This document shows positions 42,820-51,862 of a stretch of DNA of 64,000 nt, piece after piece. The position numbers were made by a program, and so were the translations under genes. The notes beneath the pieces were generated by a model. The model did no database searches, was not told where the DNA came from, and saw only the letters and a list, made by a program, of their open reading frames with translations. Each line of letters starts with the position of its first letter. Positions within the stretch are counted from its first letter, which is position 1. The stretch is from NCBI RefSeq assembly GCF_018101125.2, contig NZ_JAELVF020000004.1:496001-560000 (forward strand), in the 5' to 3' direction. The DNA is from Streptomyces tardus (GTDB lineage: Bacteria > Actinomycetota > Actinomycetes > Streptomycetales > Streptomycetaceae).

Positions 42820-44267
42820 CGCAGCTCCCGCTTGAGCACCTTGCCCATGTCGTTGCGCGGCAGGCTGTCCAGCAGGCGCACCTCGCGGGGACGCTTGTGC
42901 GGCGAGAGCGCACCCGCGACCAGCTCCACCAACTCGGTCGCGGAGACCGGGGCTTCGGCATCCGCGGGGACCACCCAGGCGATGACCCGCTCGCCCAGGT
43001 CCGGGTCCGGCTCGCCGGTGACGGCCGCCTCCGCCACTCCGGGGTGCTGGAGGAGCACGTTCTCGATCTCACCGGCGCCGATCTTGAAGCCGCCGCTCTT
43101 GATCAGGTCCGTGGAACCGCGCCCGACGATCCGGTAGAAGCCCTCCGTGTTCCTGGTCGCCATGTCGCCAGTGCGGAACCAGCCGCCGGCGAACGCGGCG
43201 TCGGTCGCCTCGGGACGGCCCAGGTACTCGGTGAACAACTGCGGGCCGCGGACCTGGATCTCACCGATCGTCACCCCGTCGGACGCCTCGATGCGCTGCC
43301 CCTCCTCGTCCACCAGGCGTACGTCGACGCTGGGCAGCGGCAACCCGACACTGCCCGGCAGGTAGGGGCCGCGGGCATGGACGCTGGTGTTCATCAGGGT
43401 CTCGGTCATCCCGTAGCGCTCCACCACGTGCCGGCCGGTCGCCGCGGTGATCCGCTCGTGGTCCGACTCCGGCAGCGCGGCCGAGCCGGACACCAGCAGC
43501 CGCGCCCCGCGCAGTGCGCGCACCAGCGTGGGCTCGCTGTCCAGCGATTCGGCGATGCGGTGGTACATGGTCGGTACGCCGAAGAGCATCGTGCCGCCGC
43601 CGTCCAGTCCGGCGGACACGGCCTCGGTGGAGAACCGGCCCAGATGGTGCACCGTGCCACCGCGCCGCAGCGGTCCCAGCACACCGAGGATCAGCCCGTG
43701 CACGTGGTAGAGCGGCAGGGCATGGACCAGTGTGTCGTCCTCCGTCCACTCCCACACCTCGGCGAGGTCGTCCAGCGACGCGGCGATCGCCTCCTGGGAC
43801 AGCACCACTCCCTTGGGCGCGCCGGTCGTCCCCGAGGTGTACACGATCAGGGCGGGTGTGGCGGAGGCGGCGGCAGCGCCGAACTCCCGGTGGGAAACCG
43901 CCTCTTCGGGGCTCACCCGCACCTCCACGTCGACCCTGGAGAGCTCGGCGAGCGGCGCCGGCAGCTGGTCGTCGGCAGCGGCGAGGATCAGCCCCGGCGC
44001 GCTGTCGTTGACGAGGTGCGCCAGCTCCTGCTCGCCGGAGCGGGGGTTGATCGGTACGGCGGGCACCCCGGCCAGCAGCGAGGCCACCACCGCGACGACC
44101 GTCTCCAGCGACGGGGTCGCCCAGACCGCGACCCTCGCCGGATAGGTGAGGCTGCCGGCCAGAGTCCGCGCGGCGGCGGCGAGTTCGGAGTAGTCCAGTG
44201 CCCGGTCCCCGACGCGCACGGCGGTCCTGGCTGGCTCGGTCTCCAGAGTGGGCAGCAGGTGTGACAC
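42816..44267 (-). CDS. matB: malonyl-CoA synthetase-like acyl-CoA ligase
   Basis: A 483-residue adenylating enzyme from GTG 44267 with AAGGAG seven bases upstream. Motifs are A3 LIVYTSGTTGAPKGVVLSQ (about 143-161), A5 VERYGMTETLMNTS, A7 GGWFRTGD, A8 KSGGFKIGAGEIE and the C-terminal catalytic Lys in NDMGKVLKRE. The short length and the YGMTET context fit the MatB group, which makes malonyl- or methylmalonyl-CoA from the free diacid, ATP and CoA. It overlaps the carboxyltransferase gene by four bases. A general fatty-acyl-CoA ligase is the alternative. Confidence 0.82.
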   Translation of the reverse strand: MSHLLPTLETEPARTAVRVGDRALDYSELAAAARTLAGSLTYPARVAVWATPSLETVVAVVASLLAGVPAVPINPRSGEQELAHLVNDSAPGLILAAADDQLPAPLAELSRVDVEVRVSPEEAVSHREFGAAAASATPALIVYTSGTTGAPKGVVLSQEAIAASLDDLAEVWEWTEDDTLVHALPLYHVHGLILGVLGPLRRGGTVHHLGRFSTEAVSAGLDGGGTMLFGVPTMYHRIAESLDSEPTLVRALRGARLLVSGSAALPESDHERITAATGRHVVERYGMTETLMNTSVHARGPYLPGSVGLPLPSVDVRLVDEEGQRIEASDGVTIGEIQVRGPQLFTEYLGRPEATDAAFAGGWFRTGDMATRNTEGFYRIVGRGSTDLIKSGGFKIGAGEIENVLLQHPGVAEAAVTGEPDPDLGERVIAWVVPADAEAPVSATELVELVAGALSPHKRPREVRLLDSLPRNDMGKVLKRELR

Positions 44268-44562
44268 CTGGACTCCTTCGCTGGTGGTCAGTGTCGCGAT
44301 GGCTGTGCGTCACGATCTCATCAGCGAGTGCCCGGCGGGGGCAAGGGCCGTCCGTCGCCGGTCGGGCCCCTGCCTTCGCCTGCTCGGGACCCGCGCCGGA
44401 TCGCCGGGTCCGGCACGGGCCGAACCCGCTCCCGGCGCAGGGAAGGTGCGGGCCCGGGTGTTCGGGTAGGCGTCCCGCGGTGCCTCGGCGGTCCGTCGCC
44501 AGCCGCCCGTTGCGTCGGCCTCCGGTCGCCTCAGCCTCCCGTCATGTCGCCCTCCGGTCGCT

Positions 44563-45333
44563 TCAGCCGCCCGTCACGTCCGGGAAGAGGGTGTGGAACG
44601 CCTCGGCCGGATCTGCCAGCCCACGCGCGTACGGCTCGTCGAAGACCCAGATGAGGAAGAGCAGGAAGGCGATGAGCGCGCTGAAGAGGCCGGCGAGCAC
44701 CAACTCCCGCGCGGAGCGGCGGATCTGGAGCGCGAAGACCATGCCCACGGTCACCACCGCCCCGACCACCAGACCGAACCAGACCACGGCGGGCAGGGTG
44801 GGTTCCACGCTCTGCCCGCGCCCGATCCTGGCCTGTTCGGCCGCGGTGATCTGGTCGACCATGCCCTGGTACGCGTGGGACTGGAGCGTCGTACGCGGCT
44901 CGAAACCGCTGACGTGGGAACGCACGGCTGTGATCAACTCGTCGCCGCGTGCGGTGAGTTCACCGTCCTCCACCATCCGGGACCACTCGGTGTCCACGAC
45001 GTGCTCGACGTAGCGGTCGACGTCGCCGCGGATGTCCTCGCGCACCTGCGCCGGGTAGACCTCGGCACGCGCGCTGACCTCGTGCAGCGCCTGTGCCTCC
45101 CGTACGACCAGGTCCTCGGCGGCGTTGCGCTCCTCCCAGACGCCGGCGATGGCCAGTCCGAGGACGATCGCGTAGACGACACCGATCATCATGGTGATGT
45201 ACTCGATCACGTCCGGGGTCTGGGAGGTGTCCTCCTCGGCGTCGCCCAGCCTGCGTTGACGCAGCAGCGCCACGCTCAGTACGACCGCGCAGGAGGCGGT
45301 CATGGCCAGTGCGAGGACAAGCCACTCGGACAC
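44563..45333 (-). CDS. DUF4239 (bestrophin-like) membrane protein
   Basis: A 256-residue protein from GTG 45333 with AAGGAG five bases upstream. Two N-terminal helices (about 3-22 and 45-65), a long helical cytoplasmic or extracytoplasmic middle with EERNAAEDLVVREAQALHEV, and two C-terminal helices (about 190-240) define the DUF4239 fold, related to bestrophin channels. Its function is not established. It is the second of two leftward genes with the proline-rich protein, 163 bp apart. Confidence 0.8.
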   Translation of the reverse strand: MSEWLVLALAMTASCAVVLSVALLRQRRLGDAEEDTSQTPDVIEYITMMIGVVYAIVLGLAIAGVWEERNAAEDLVVREAQALHEVSARAEVYPAQVREDIRGDVDRYVEHVVDTEWSRMVEDGELTARGDELITAVRSHVSGFEPRTTLQSHAYQGMVDQITAAEQARIGRGQSVEPTLPAVVWFGLVVGAVVTVGMVFALQIRRSARELVLAGLFSALIAFLLFLIWVFDEPYARGLADPAEAFHTLFPDVTGG

Positions 45334-45496
45334 GGGGGCTCCTTGTCGGCAGGGGAGTGCGCCGGCGCGGGGGCGCCGGGGCCGGTGCGGCGAAGCGGGT
45401 GGCGGATGTGCGGTGCGGCAGCGGCGGTGTGGTGGGCTGCCGGAGGACCGCGGAGCCGCGCAACCCGTCACGGCTGAGGGCGGCTGAGGGCGGGGC

Positions 45497-46072
45497 TCAG
45501 GACGACGACGAGCCGCCGCCGCGTGGTTTGAGCGCGGCGGCAGCCAGCACGGCCGGCGCCAGGATCAGCAGCATCCGCCCCATGAGTGAACTCCCCTGCT
45601 GCGCCGGCTTGTTCTCCACCGGTGCGTGCAGCGGTGCGGCAAGCGGTGAGGGCGAGCGGCTCGGCGGGGGAGTGGAGGGCGTGGAGGGCGTGGGGCGGAC
45701 GGTCGGCCTGCTCGCCGAAGGGGTCGGCGCCGGAGTGGTGGCCGGCGGCGGTTCAGGAGGCGGCGGAGGCGGGGTGAGTGCGGGAGGCGCCGGTGGCGTG
45801 GGCGTGGGCGCGGGTGGTGTCGGCGGTGTCGGACGTGGCGGTGTGGGCTCCGGTGGCGCCTGCCGGCAGAGCCGGCCCACGGGCTCACCGCTCAGGGCCC
45901 GCTCCATCAGCTCCTTGACGGAGCGGTCCGAGTCGGCGAACGCGCAGGCCTCGTGGGGTGCCGCGAACGCCTGTGGGGCGGAGGTGAGGGCGAGGGCGGC
46001 CCCGAACACCGCGCCGGCCAGGAGCGTTCCCGGCCGGATCTGCCGCCCGGCTCGCCTCGCACTTGGGGTCAT
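45497..46072 (-). CDS. proline-rich secreted protein with C-terminal membrane helix
   Basis: A 191-residue protein. The signal peptide ends near LALTSAPQAFAAPHEA; a short folded part HEACAFADSDRSVKELMERA with a cysteine pair (CAF and RLC) follows; then a Pro/Thr-rich stalk of about 75 residues; then GRMLLILAPAVLAAAALKPR, a C-terminal helix with a positive tail. This is the plan of a surface-anchored streptomycete protein, although no LPxTG sortase motif is present. The ribosome binding site is poor. Confidence 0.75.
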   Translation of the reverse strand: MTPSARRAGRQIRPGTLLAGAVFGAALALTSAPQAFAAPHEACAFADSDRSVKELMERALSGEPVGRLCRQAPPEPTPPRPTPPTPPAPTPTPPAPPALTPPPPPPEPPPATTPAPTPSASRPTVRPTPSTPSTPPPSRSPSPLAAPLHAPVENKPAQQGSSLMGRMLLILAPAVLAAAALKPRGGGSSSS

Positions 46073-46349
46073 GTGGCTGACCCTGCTCGGTGCGCCGGCG
46101 GTTCATGAGGACGATCGGCACTGTTCGCCGGATCCGGTGAAATCACCGCGGAGAGGTGGGAGTTGACCGTGCGGTGGGTACCTACCCGCCTTTGCGGCGG
46201 CCGGCTGAGCAGAACGCGTCGGATCAGCGCTGCTTCCGGTCGCTCGTATCGGCGCCCGATCCGACGCCGCGCGCCCGCGTACGCGCCCTCGCGCTCCGGT
46301 GGCTCCGGGAAGGTCGCCGGCTCCGGGTGCGCCTCGCGGCGCGTACGGC

Positions 46350-46411
46350 TCAACGAGGGCGCCTCAACGAGGGCACCACGACGGGGGCACCACGACGAAG
46401 GCACCACGACG
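46350..46411. repeat. degenerate 14-bp tandem repeat
   Basis: Four complete units and a partial one with period 14 (units at 46350, 46364, 46378 and 46392, each ending GGGC(A/G)CC or close) lie upstream of the ROK stop, in a 384-bp gap that otherwise shows nothing. Confidence 0.75.
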
Positions 46412-46456
46412 GAAACGTCCCAGCCGCCTGTCCGCGCCTCGGCGGGCGACTACGGC

Positions 46457-47803
46457 TCAGCTCTCCTCGGCGACGAGCGGCCTTCGGGTGGCGGTGCCCA
46501 GCGGATCGTCCAGGACGGCCCGTACCACCGCGTGTGCGGCGCCGAGCAGCGGTCCGTCCGCGCCGAGCCGGGCGACCGCGACCACCGATCCTCCCGCTGG
46601 GCCGCGTGCCAACTCCTCCTCCAGCGAGGGCAGCAGCCACGGCGCCAACCGGGCCATGGCGCCGCCCAGCACGATCGTCCGCGGATCCAGCAGGCTCGCG
46701 GCGCCGCTGAGCGCAACTCCCAGATCGCCGCCCGCCGCCCGCAACGCCCTGAGAACCTGGCGGTCGCCGCTCTCGGCCCGGCGCGCGAGCATCTCCACCC
46801 GGCCGCCGGGGCCGGGGTGTTCGGCCAGTGCACGGGCGGGGTCCAATCCCACGGCGCGCAGCACCGCCTCCTCGCCGGCGTACTGCTCCAGGCAGCCGTT
46901 CCGGCCACATCCGCAGGGACGACCGCGGCGGCGCACGGGTACGTGCCCCAGCTCGCCGGCGAACCCCCGTGAGCCGCGCAGCAGTTCACCATCGACCAGG
47001 ACGGCCGCACCGATACCGACCTCCGCCGAGACGTGCAGGATCTCGCCCGGCGTCTCCTGCGAGGTGGCCGGTGCCGGGAGCTCCTCCGGGCTCGCGGCGC
47101 GCGGCGCGGCCCCGTCGGGGCCTTCGGTCTCGCCGTCGCCGGGGGACCCGGTCCAGACCTCGGCCCGGGCGCCGAGGCGCGCCTCGTTGTCGACGAAGAA
47201 GTACGGCGTCCTGCGCTGGGCGGCCGACAGCCCCAACTCCCGGTCCAGCTCCGCGAACCACGGAGCCAGATCGACGTCCTGCCAGCCCAGGTTGGGGGCG
47301 CGGACCACCCGCGTCGTTCTGCGTGCCACCAGGCCCGGAACGGCGACGCAGACGCCCGCGGGCCGCAGCCCCTGTGAGGCCGTTTCCTTGGCCAGCCGCG
47401 CGGTCAGACCGGCCAGTCTGCGCAGCACCAGCTCCGGTGAGCTCTCCCGGTTGGCGGCGTCCACGGCCGTGCGCGCCCTCACTCGGCCCCGCAGGTCCAC
47501 CGCGCAGACCGCGAGGTGGTCGACGCCGATCTCGGCGCCGACCCCGCACGGTCCGCGTTCGCTCAGGCCCAGTACGGTCCCGGGTCGACCGACCGTGCCC
47601 GACCGGCCGGGTCCCTGCTCCTCCAGCAGAGCGGCCGTCAGCAGCTCGTCCACCAGCGTCGAGACAGCGGCGCGGGTCAGGCCGATCCTCGCAGCGACGC
47701 TCGCCCGGGACGCGGGGCCCGCGTCCGCCACGGCGTACAGGACGGCCGCGAGGTTGCGGCGGCGCATGTCCTGCTGGGTGTGGAGCCTGGGCGCGACGGC
47801 CAT
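46457..47803 (-). CDS. ROK-family transcriptional regulator of xylose genes
   Basis: A 448-residue XylR-like repressor. ATG 47803 has AAGGGGAG eight bases upstream. The N-terminal winged helix includes ASRASVAARIGLTRAAVSTL (about 32-51). The sugar-binding ROK part has VSAEVGIGAAVLVDGELLRG and GFAGELGHVPV, and the ROK zinc motif CGCGRNGCLEQYAG is intact (about 302-315). A Pro/Glu/Ala-rich insert at about 230-250 is unusual. It lies 190 bp downstream of, and in the same direction as, the xylulokinase gene and probably represses the divergent xylB/xylA pair, being released by xylose. Confidence 0.88.
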   Translation of the reverse strand: MAVAPRLHTQQDMRRRNLAAVLYAVADAGPASRASVAARIGLTRAAVSTLVDELLTAALLEEQGPGRSGTVGRPGTVLGLSERGPCGVGAEIGVDHLAVCAVDLRGRVRARTAVDAANRESSPELVLRRLAGLTARLAKETASQGLRPAGVCVAVPGLVARRTTRVVRAPNLGWQDVDLAPWFAELDRELGLSAAQRRTPYFFVDNEARLGARAEVWTGSPGDGETEGPDGAAPRAASPEELPAPATSQETPGEILHVSAEVGIGAAVLVDGELLRGSRGFAGELGHVPVRRRGRPCGCGRNGCLEQYAGEEAVLRAVGLDPARALAEHPGPGGRVEMLARRAESGDRQVLRALRAAGGDLGVALSGAASLLDPRTIVLGGAMARLAPWLLPSLEEELARGPAGGSVVAVARLGADGPLLGAAHAVVRAVLDDPLGTATRRPLVAEES

Positions 47804-47992
47804 CGGGTGGCTCCCCTTCCTCGGATTCCATGGGGCGTGCTCGGGCTGTTCGGCGGGTTCGGGTGGCCGACCTGTTCGCTTCGTGGCCCCGGCAAGGCCC
47901 GTCGGGCGCCCGTCGGGTGTCGGGCCCGCGGGCGAGCGGTGTTCGCCGAGCGGCCCGCCCGCAGCGTCTGACGACAGGCCGTGGCTCCGCGG

Positions 47993-49420
47993 TCACTGCC
48001 GGCGCAGCAGCGTATCCGCGTCGGCGAGAGTGGTGGCGAGCCGGTCGAGAGTGGCACGGTCGGTCTCCACCGCCGGGTGGTACGGACCGTCGGCCGTGCC
48101 CCAGCTGCGCGCCAGCGCCGCGGGGTCTTCGCCGAGCACGAGTCCGGCGGCTTGTGCAGCCGCCCCGAGCGCCACCAACTCCTGCGCGTGCGGCACCTGT
48201 ACGGGCCTGCCGGACAGTCGGCGCACGGTCTCCCGCCAGGCGGTTCCCCGGGCGCCGCCGCCGATCAGCAGGATCGGGGCGTCGGAGGGGCTGTCCGGGT
48301 CGAGGACCAGCTCGACGGCGCGCAGCAGCGCGTAGACCGCGCCGTCGTAGGCGGACTGGAGGATCTGGCCGCCGGTGGTGTCGTGGGTCAGCCCGTACAG
48401 CAGGCCACCGGCGTAGGGCAGGGCCGGGGTGCGTTCGCCGTCCAGGAACGGCAGGACCGTCGCGCTGCCGCCGGGCTCCACCTCCTCGCGGCCCCGGCCG
48501 AGGAGCGCCGCGATGCGGTCGACCGCCAGCGTGCAGTTGAGGGTGCAGGCGAGTGGCAGCCAGCCGTCGAGCGCGTCCGCGAAGCCCGCGACTGTCCCGG
48601 AGGGGTCGACGGGGCGCTGACGGCCGACGGCGTAGACCGTTCCGGAGGTGCCGAGGGAGAGCACCGGTTGGCCCGGGCGCAGTCCCAGACCGAGTGCTGC
48701 GGCCATGTTGTCCCCGGTCCCGCCGGCGACCAACGCCCCGGCGGGCACGGGCAGTCCGAGCCCGCCCCGTACGGTCCCCGCGGCCTCGCCGCGGCCCACC
48801 ACGCGGGGCAGCATCGTCCGGTCCAGGCCGAGATGGGCCAGCACCTCGCTGTCGTAGTCGCCGCTCTCGCTCGACCACCAGCCCGTGCCGGAGACATCGC
48901 CGCGGTCGGTGGTCGCCGCGCCGGTGAGGCGGCCCGTCAGGTAGTCGTGCGGCAGCCGCACCGAGGCGGTCCGGGCCACGGACTCCGGCTCGTGCTCCGC
49001 CAGCCACAGCCACTTGGAGGCGGTGAAGGAGGGGGCGGGCACCAGTCCGGTGCGCCGGGCCCACGCCTGCGGCCCGCCCAACTCTCCCGCCAGCCGCTCG
49101 GCCTGGGGCGCCGAGCGCACGTCGTTCCACAGCAGCGCCGGGCGTACGGGGTCGCCGTTCTCGTCGAGGGTGACCAGACCGTGCTGCTGTCCGGCCACCG
49201 AGATCGCGGCGGCGCTCTGCGCATGGGGCCCGCACTGCTCGATCGCCGAGACGAGCGCCCGCCACCACTGCTCCGGATCGCTCTCGTGGGTGGCCCCGAC
49301 CGTGTGCGCGGCCCGGCCCTGGGCCAGCACCTCGCCGGTCGAGGCGTCCACCGCCAGCGCCTTGGTCGACTGGGTCGAACTGTCGACACCGATGACCACG
49401 GGGCCCTGCGGTTCGGCCAT
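47993..49420 (-). CDS. xylB: xylulokinase
   Basis: A 475-residue FGGY-family sugar kinase. ATG 49420 has AAGGAG six bases upstream and is preferred over 49450. Motifs are VIGVDSSTQSTKALAVD (phosphate 1, about 8-24), GQQHGLVTLDENG, WNDVRS, and the C-terminal phosphate 2 motif LSLGTSGTVYAV. The Asp in GGTGDNMAAALG is the catalytic base. It phosphorylates D-xylulose to feed the pentose phosphate pathway and is divergent from xylose isomerase across the operator region. Confidence 0.93.
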   Translation of the reverse strand: MAEPQGPVVIGVDSSTQSTKALAVDASTGEVLAQGRAAHTVGATHESDPEQWWRALVSAIEQCGPHAQSAAAISVAGQQHGLVTLDENGDPVRPALLWNDVRSAPQAERLAGELGGPQAWARRTGLVPAPSFTASKWLWLAEHEPESVARTASVRLPHDYLTGRLTGAATTDRGDVSGTGWWSSESGDYDSEVLAHLGLDRTMLPRVVGRGEAAGTVRGGLGLPVPAGALVAGGTGDNMAAALGLGLRPGQPVLSLGTSGTVYAVGRQRPVDPSGTVAGFADALDGWLPLACTLNCTLAVDRIAALLGRGREEVEPGGSATVLPFLDGERTPALPYAGGLLYGLTHDTTGGQILQSAYDGAVYALLRAVELVLDPDSPSDAPILLIGGGARGTAWRETVRRLSGRPVQVPHAQELVALGAAAQAAGLVLGEDPAALARSWGTADGPYHPAVETDRATLDRLATTLADADTLLRRQ

Positions 49421-49500
49421 GCCTGCTCCTTCTTCTGCCTCTTGTGCCACTTGTGCCGCGACGGAGGCCGTCGCGGGGTTTCCTCAGGATGCCTCGCATA

Positions 49501-49530
49501 CTAATTTGTTAACGCCGATGACGAAATAAG
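49501..49530. promoter_or_regulatory. candidate XylR operator between xylB and xylA
   Basis: A 30-bp imperfect palindrome, from CTAATTTGTTA on the left to GACGAAATAAG on the right, is markedly AT-rich in a GC-rich context and lies 17 bp before the xylA start. About 9 of 15 positions are symmetric. Its position and base composition fit ROK-type repressor sites (for example Bacillus XylR), but the site is a prediction. Confidence 0.55.
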
Positions 49531-49546
49531 CAGAGAGAAGGGCAGC

Positions 49547-50749
49547 ATGCCGATGGCGACGACGGCAGCACACAGCGACTACGTGCCCGTCCCCGAGGAC
49601 CGGTTCAGCTTCGGGCTGTGGACGGTGGGATGGCAGGGCAGGGACCCCTTCGGTGAGGCCACGCGGCCCGCGCTCGACGCCGTCGAAGCCGTCCACCGGC
49701 TCGCCGAACTCGGCGCCTGGGGCATCACCTTCCACGACGACGACCTGATCCCCTTCGGCGCCTCGCACCAGGAGCGGGAGACGCAGCTCGGCCGCTTCCG
49801 CAAGGCGCTGGCCGCCACCGGGCTCACCGTGCCGATGGCAACGACCAACCTCTTCGCCCACCCGGTCTTCAAGGACGGTGCCTTCACCGCGAACGACCGC
49901 GATGTGCGCCGCTACGCGCTGCGCAAGACCATGCGCAACATCGACCTGGCAGCCGAGCTGGGCGCGCAGACCTACGTCGCCTGGGGCGGCCGGGAGGGCG
50001 CCGAGTCCGGCGCGTCCAAGGACATCCGGCTCGCCCTGGACCGGATGAAGGAGGCCTTCGACCTGCTCGGCGAGTACGTCCACGAGCAGGGCTACCCGCT
50101 GCGGTTCGCCGTCGAGCCCAAGCCCAACGAGCCGCGCGGCGACCTGCTGCTGCCGACCGTCGGCCACGCACTGGCGTTCATCGAACGGCTGGAGCGGCCG
50201 GAGCTCTTCGGCGTCAACCCCGAGGTCGGCCACGAGCAGATGGCGGGGCTCAACTTCCCGCACGGAGCGGCCCAGGCGCTGTGGGCGGGCAAGCTCTTCC
50301 ACATCGACCTCAACGGCCAGAACGGGGTGAAGTACGACCAGGACCTGCGCTTCGGAGCCGGGGATCTGCGCGCCGCCTTCTGGCTGGTGGACCTGTTGGA
50401 GACCGCCGGCTACACCGGGCCGCGGCACTTCGACTTCAAGCCGCCGAGGACCGAGGACGTCGACGGCGTGTGGCAGTCCGCCGCCGGCTGCATGCGCAAC
50501 TACCTGATCCTGCGTGACCGCGCAGCCTCCTTCCGGGCCGACCCGGATGTCGTCCAGGCGCTGGCGGACTCCCGGCTCGACCAACTCGCCAGGCCCACGC
50601 TGGAGCCCGACGAGACGCCCGCCCAACTCCTCGCCGACACCAGCGCCTTCGAGCAGTTCGACCCGGATGCGGCGGCCGAGCGAGGAATGGCCTTCGAGCG
50701 GCTCGACCAGCTCGCGATGGATCACCTGCTGGGTGTCCGGGGCGCGTAG
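49547..50749 (+). CDS. xylA: xylose isomerase
   Basis: A 400-residue class I (actinomycete-type) xylose isomerase, starting with [20 protein letters not shown] and AGAAGGG upstream. Catalytic His is in [14 protein letters not shown] (about 60); metal ligands are in [14 protein letters not shown] (Glu and Lys), [12 protein letters not shown] (Glu, His), [19 protein letters not shown] (Asp residues) and [11 protein letters not shown]. It converts D-xylose to D-xylulose, the substrate of the divergent xylulokinase. An ATG at 49553 is an alternative start. A terminator closes the gene. Confidence 0.96.
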   Translation: MPMATTAAHSDYVPVPEDRFSFGLWTVGWQGRDPFGEATRPALDAVEAVHRLAELGAWGITFHDDDLIPFGASHQERETQLGRFRKALAATGLTVPMATTNLFAHPVFKDGAFTANDRDVRRYALRKTMRNIDLAAELGAQTYVAWGGREGAESGASKDIRLALDRMKEAFDLLGEYVHEQGYPLRFAVEPKPNEPRGDLLLPTVGHALAFIERLERPELFGVNPEVGHEQMAGLNFPHGAAQALWAGKLFHIDLNGQNGVKYDQDLRFGAGDLRAAFWLVDLLETAGYTGPRHFDFKPPRTEDVDGVWQSAAGCMRNYLILRDRAASFRADPDVVQALADSRLDQLARPTLEPDETPAQLLADTSAFEQFDPDAAAERGMAFERLDQLAMDHLLGVRGA

Positions 50750-50782
50750 CGACCGGCGGCTGCCGCCGGCGGTACGGGGGCG

Positions 50783-50822
50783 GGCGGTACGGGCGGTACG
50801 AGCCCGTACCGCCCGTACCGCC
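50783..50822 (+). terminator. perfect 18-bp terminator of xylA
   Basis: Arms 50783-50800 and 50805-50822 pair perfectly with a 4-nt loop (AGCC), 33 bases after the xylA stop. Each arm itself contains a repeated GGCGGTACG unit. Confidence 0.85.
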
Positions 50823-50879
50823 GTGGCCTTTCGTACCGCCGGCCGGCCTGCCGCCCAGCAGTTCCGTGTTCGCCGTGGG

Positions 50880-50926
50880 CCGGGGCGCCGAGGTCAGCGA
50901 GCCCGCCGCGCGTACCCGGATGCTGC
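50880..50926 (+). repeat. 47-bp direct repeat, copy 1
   Basis: This 47-bp stretch (beginning CCGGGGCGCCGAGGTCAGCG) recurs without a mismatch at 51228-51274, inside the next gene. Copy 1 is outside any gene, so it is a partial duplication of that gene's coding sequence. Confidence 0.95.
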
Positions 50927-50976
50927 CGGTCCTGCCACCTGCTCGTCACTCCCTTCGAAGCCACCCGAGATAGTTT

Positions 50977-50991
50977 GTTGCTCTCAGCAAC
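50977..50991. promoter_or_regulatory. operator-like palindrome in an orphan promoter region
   Basis: GTTGCTCTCAGCAAC has perfect 6-bp arms around a 3-bp centre. On the minus strand it is followed 20 bp later by AAGGGAGTGACGAGC, a ribosome binding site with a GTG, but that frame is interrupted within 20 codons by the 47-bp repeat. It looks like the operator and start region of a gene that has been lost. Confidence 0.4.
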
Positions 50992-51120
50992 TGTACGGGC
51001 GGGGGCGGTGGGGACGCGGGCGCCGCGGACCGTGTAGGCCCCCTCTGTGGCGGGAACCATCACGGTGCGCCACACGTTGAAACAGTGTGCGGAAGCCGTG
51101 ATCGGCGACGGGAGGCTGGA

Positions 51121-51420
51121 GTGGGCACCGAGCCGCGAGACCAGGGCGACGATGAGAGCTCCGGCGGTGCCGGGGGCAGAGGCGACAGCGCCGACTGGGA
51201 CGATCTGGTTCTGGACGAGAACTTCATCCGGGGCGCCGAGGTCAGCGAGCCCGCCGCGCGTACCCGGATGCTGCAGGAGCGTTGGCGGAATCAGCCTCCC
51301 GAGCCCCAGCCCTGGCGAGCCGACGAGCCGCCCGCGGGCTGGTTCTTCAGCAAGAGCAGACGCAAGGCCCGCAAGACGCGCGGAAGGCGCCGCTGGAGGC
51401 GTCGTAAGGACGAGGACTGA
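51121..51420 (+). CDS. small basic-tailed protein of unknown function
   Basis: A 99-residue protein from GTG 51121 with GGAGG five bases upstream. The N-terminal half is acidic and Gly-rich (DSADWDDLVLDENFIRGAEV), and the C-terminal end is extremely basic ([20 protein letters not shown]). The middle TRMLQERWRNQPPEPQPWRA suggests a helical, Trp-rich segment. It looks like a conserved streptomycete small protein that may bind nucleic acid or the membrane, but no family can be named. It contains the second copy of the 47-bp repeat. Confidence 0.7.
   Translation: MGTEPRDQGDDESSGGAGGRGDSADWDDLVLDENFIRGAEVSEPAARTRMLQERWRNQPPEPQPWRADEPPAGWFFSKSRRKARKTRGRRRWRRRKDED
51228..51274 (+). repeat. 47-bp direct repeat, copy 2
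   Basis: Identical to 50880-50926 and spaced 348 bp from it. It lies within the coding sequence of the 99-residue protein (residues 37-51, around RGAEVSEPAARTRML), so this copy is probably the original. Confidence 0.95.
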
Positions 51421-51862
51421 GCCCTGAGGGTTCGCTTCGGTTCGCGGTCCTGGGTTGTCGAGGCTCTGCCGCTTCGTCCTGGGGCGGGTGGGAGTCGCTT
51501 CGTTGCGTTGCCGGGCCGGTTCGGTCGTTCACCGTCGCCTCGGCGTTACAGGATGCGGCGAACGCTGCGTGCGGTGGGGTGCCTGCGCCCAGCGCTGCTG
51601 TTCCGCCGCTGTCCCGTGCACGAGCCCCGTGCAACCGCGTCCGGGCGCCGCGAAGGGACGGCCGCGGTCCAGCGGCGCCGCGGCGCGGGCAATCGGCACG
51701 AATGCCAACAAATCGATGTGCGGGGCCCGTTCGTCGCCGTGCGGTCAGAGCCGGAAGCGTCCCGGAGCCTGCTCCACAAGATCCACCGATGATGACACTC
51801 TTGTAGCAGAGCTGTGAGGACCTCGATTCCTGCGCCCGTTGGGAACATGACAGAGTTGGCGC
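51421..51862. other. 442-bp intergenic region, no gene recognised
   Basis: Open frames on both strands lack ribosome binding sites. The region just upstream of the next gene (51790-51862) is relatively AT-rich and probably contains its promoter, but no clear pair was identified. Confidence 0.4.

Noticed and set aside
39757-43137. Plus-strand open frame of 1126 codons
   Set aside because: It crosses the luciferase-like gene in another frame and the carboxyltransferase gene on the opposite strand, both well supported, so it is an antisense/out-of-frame artefact.
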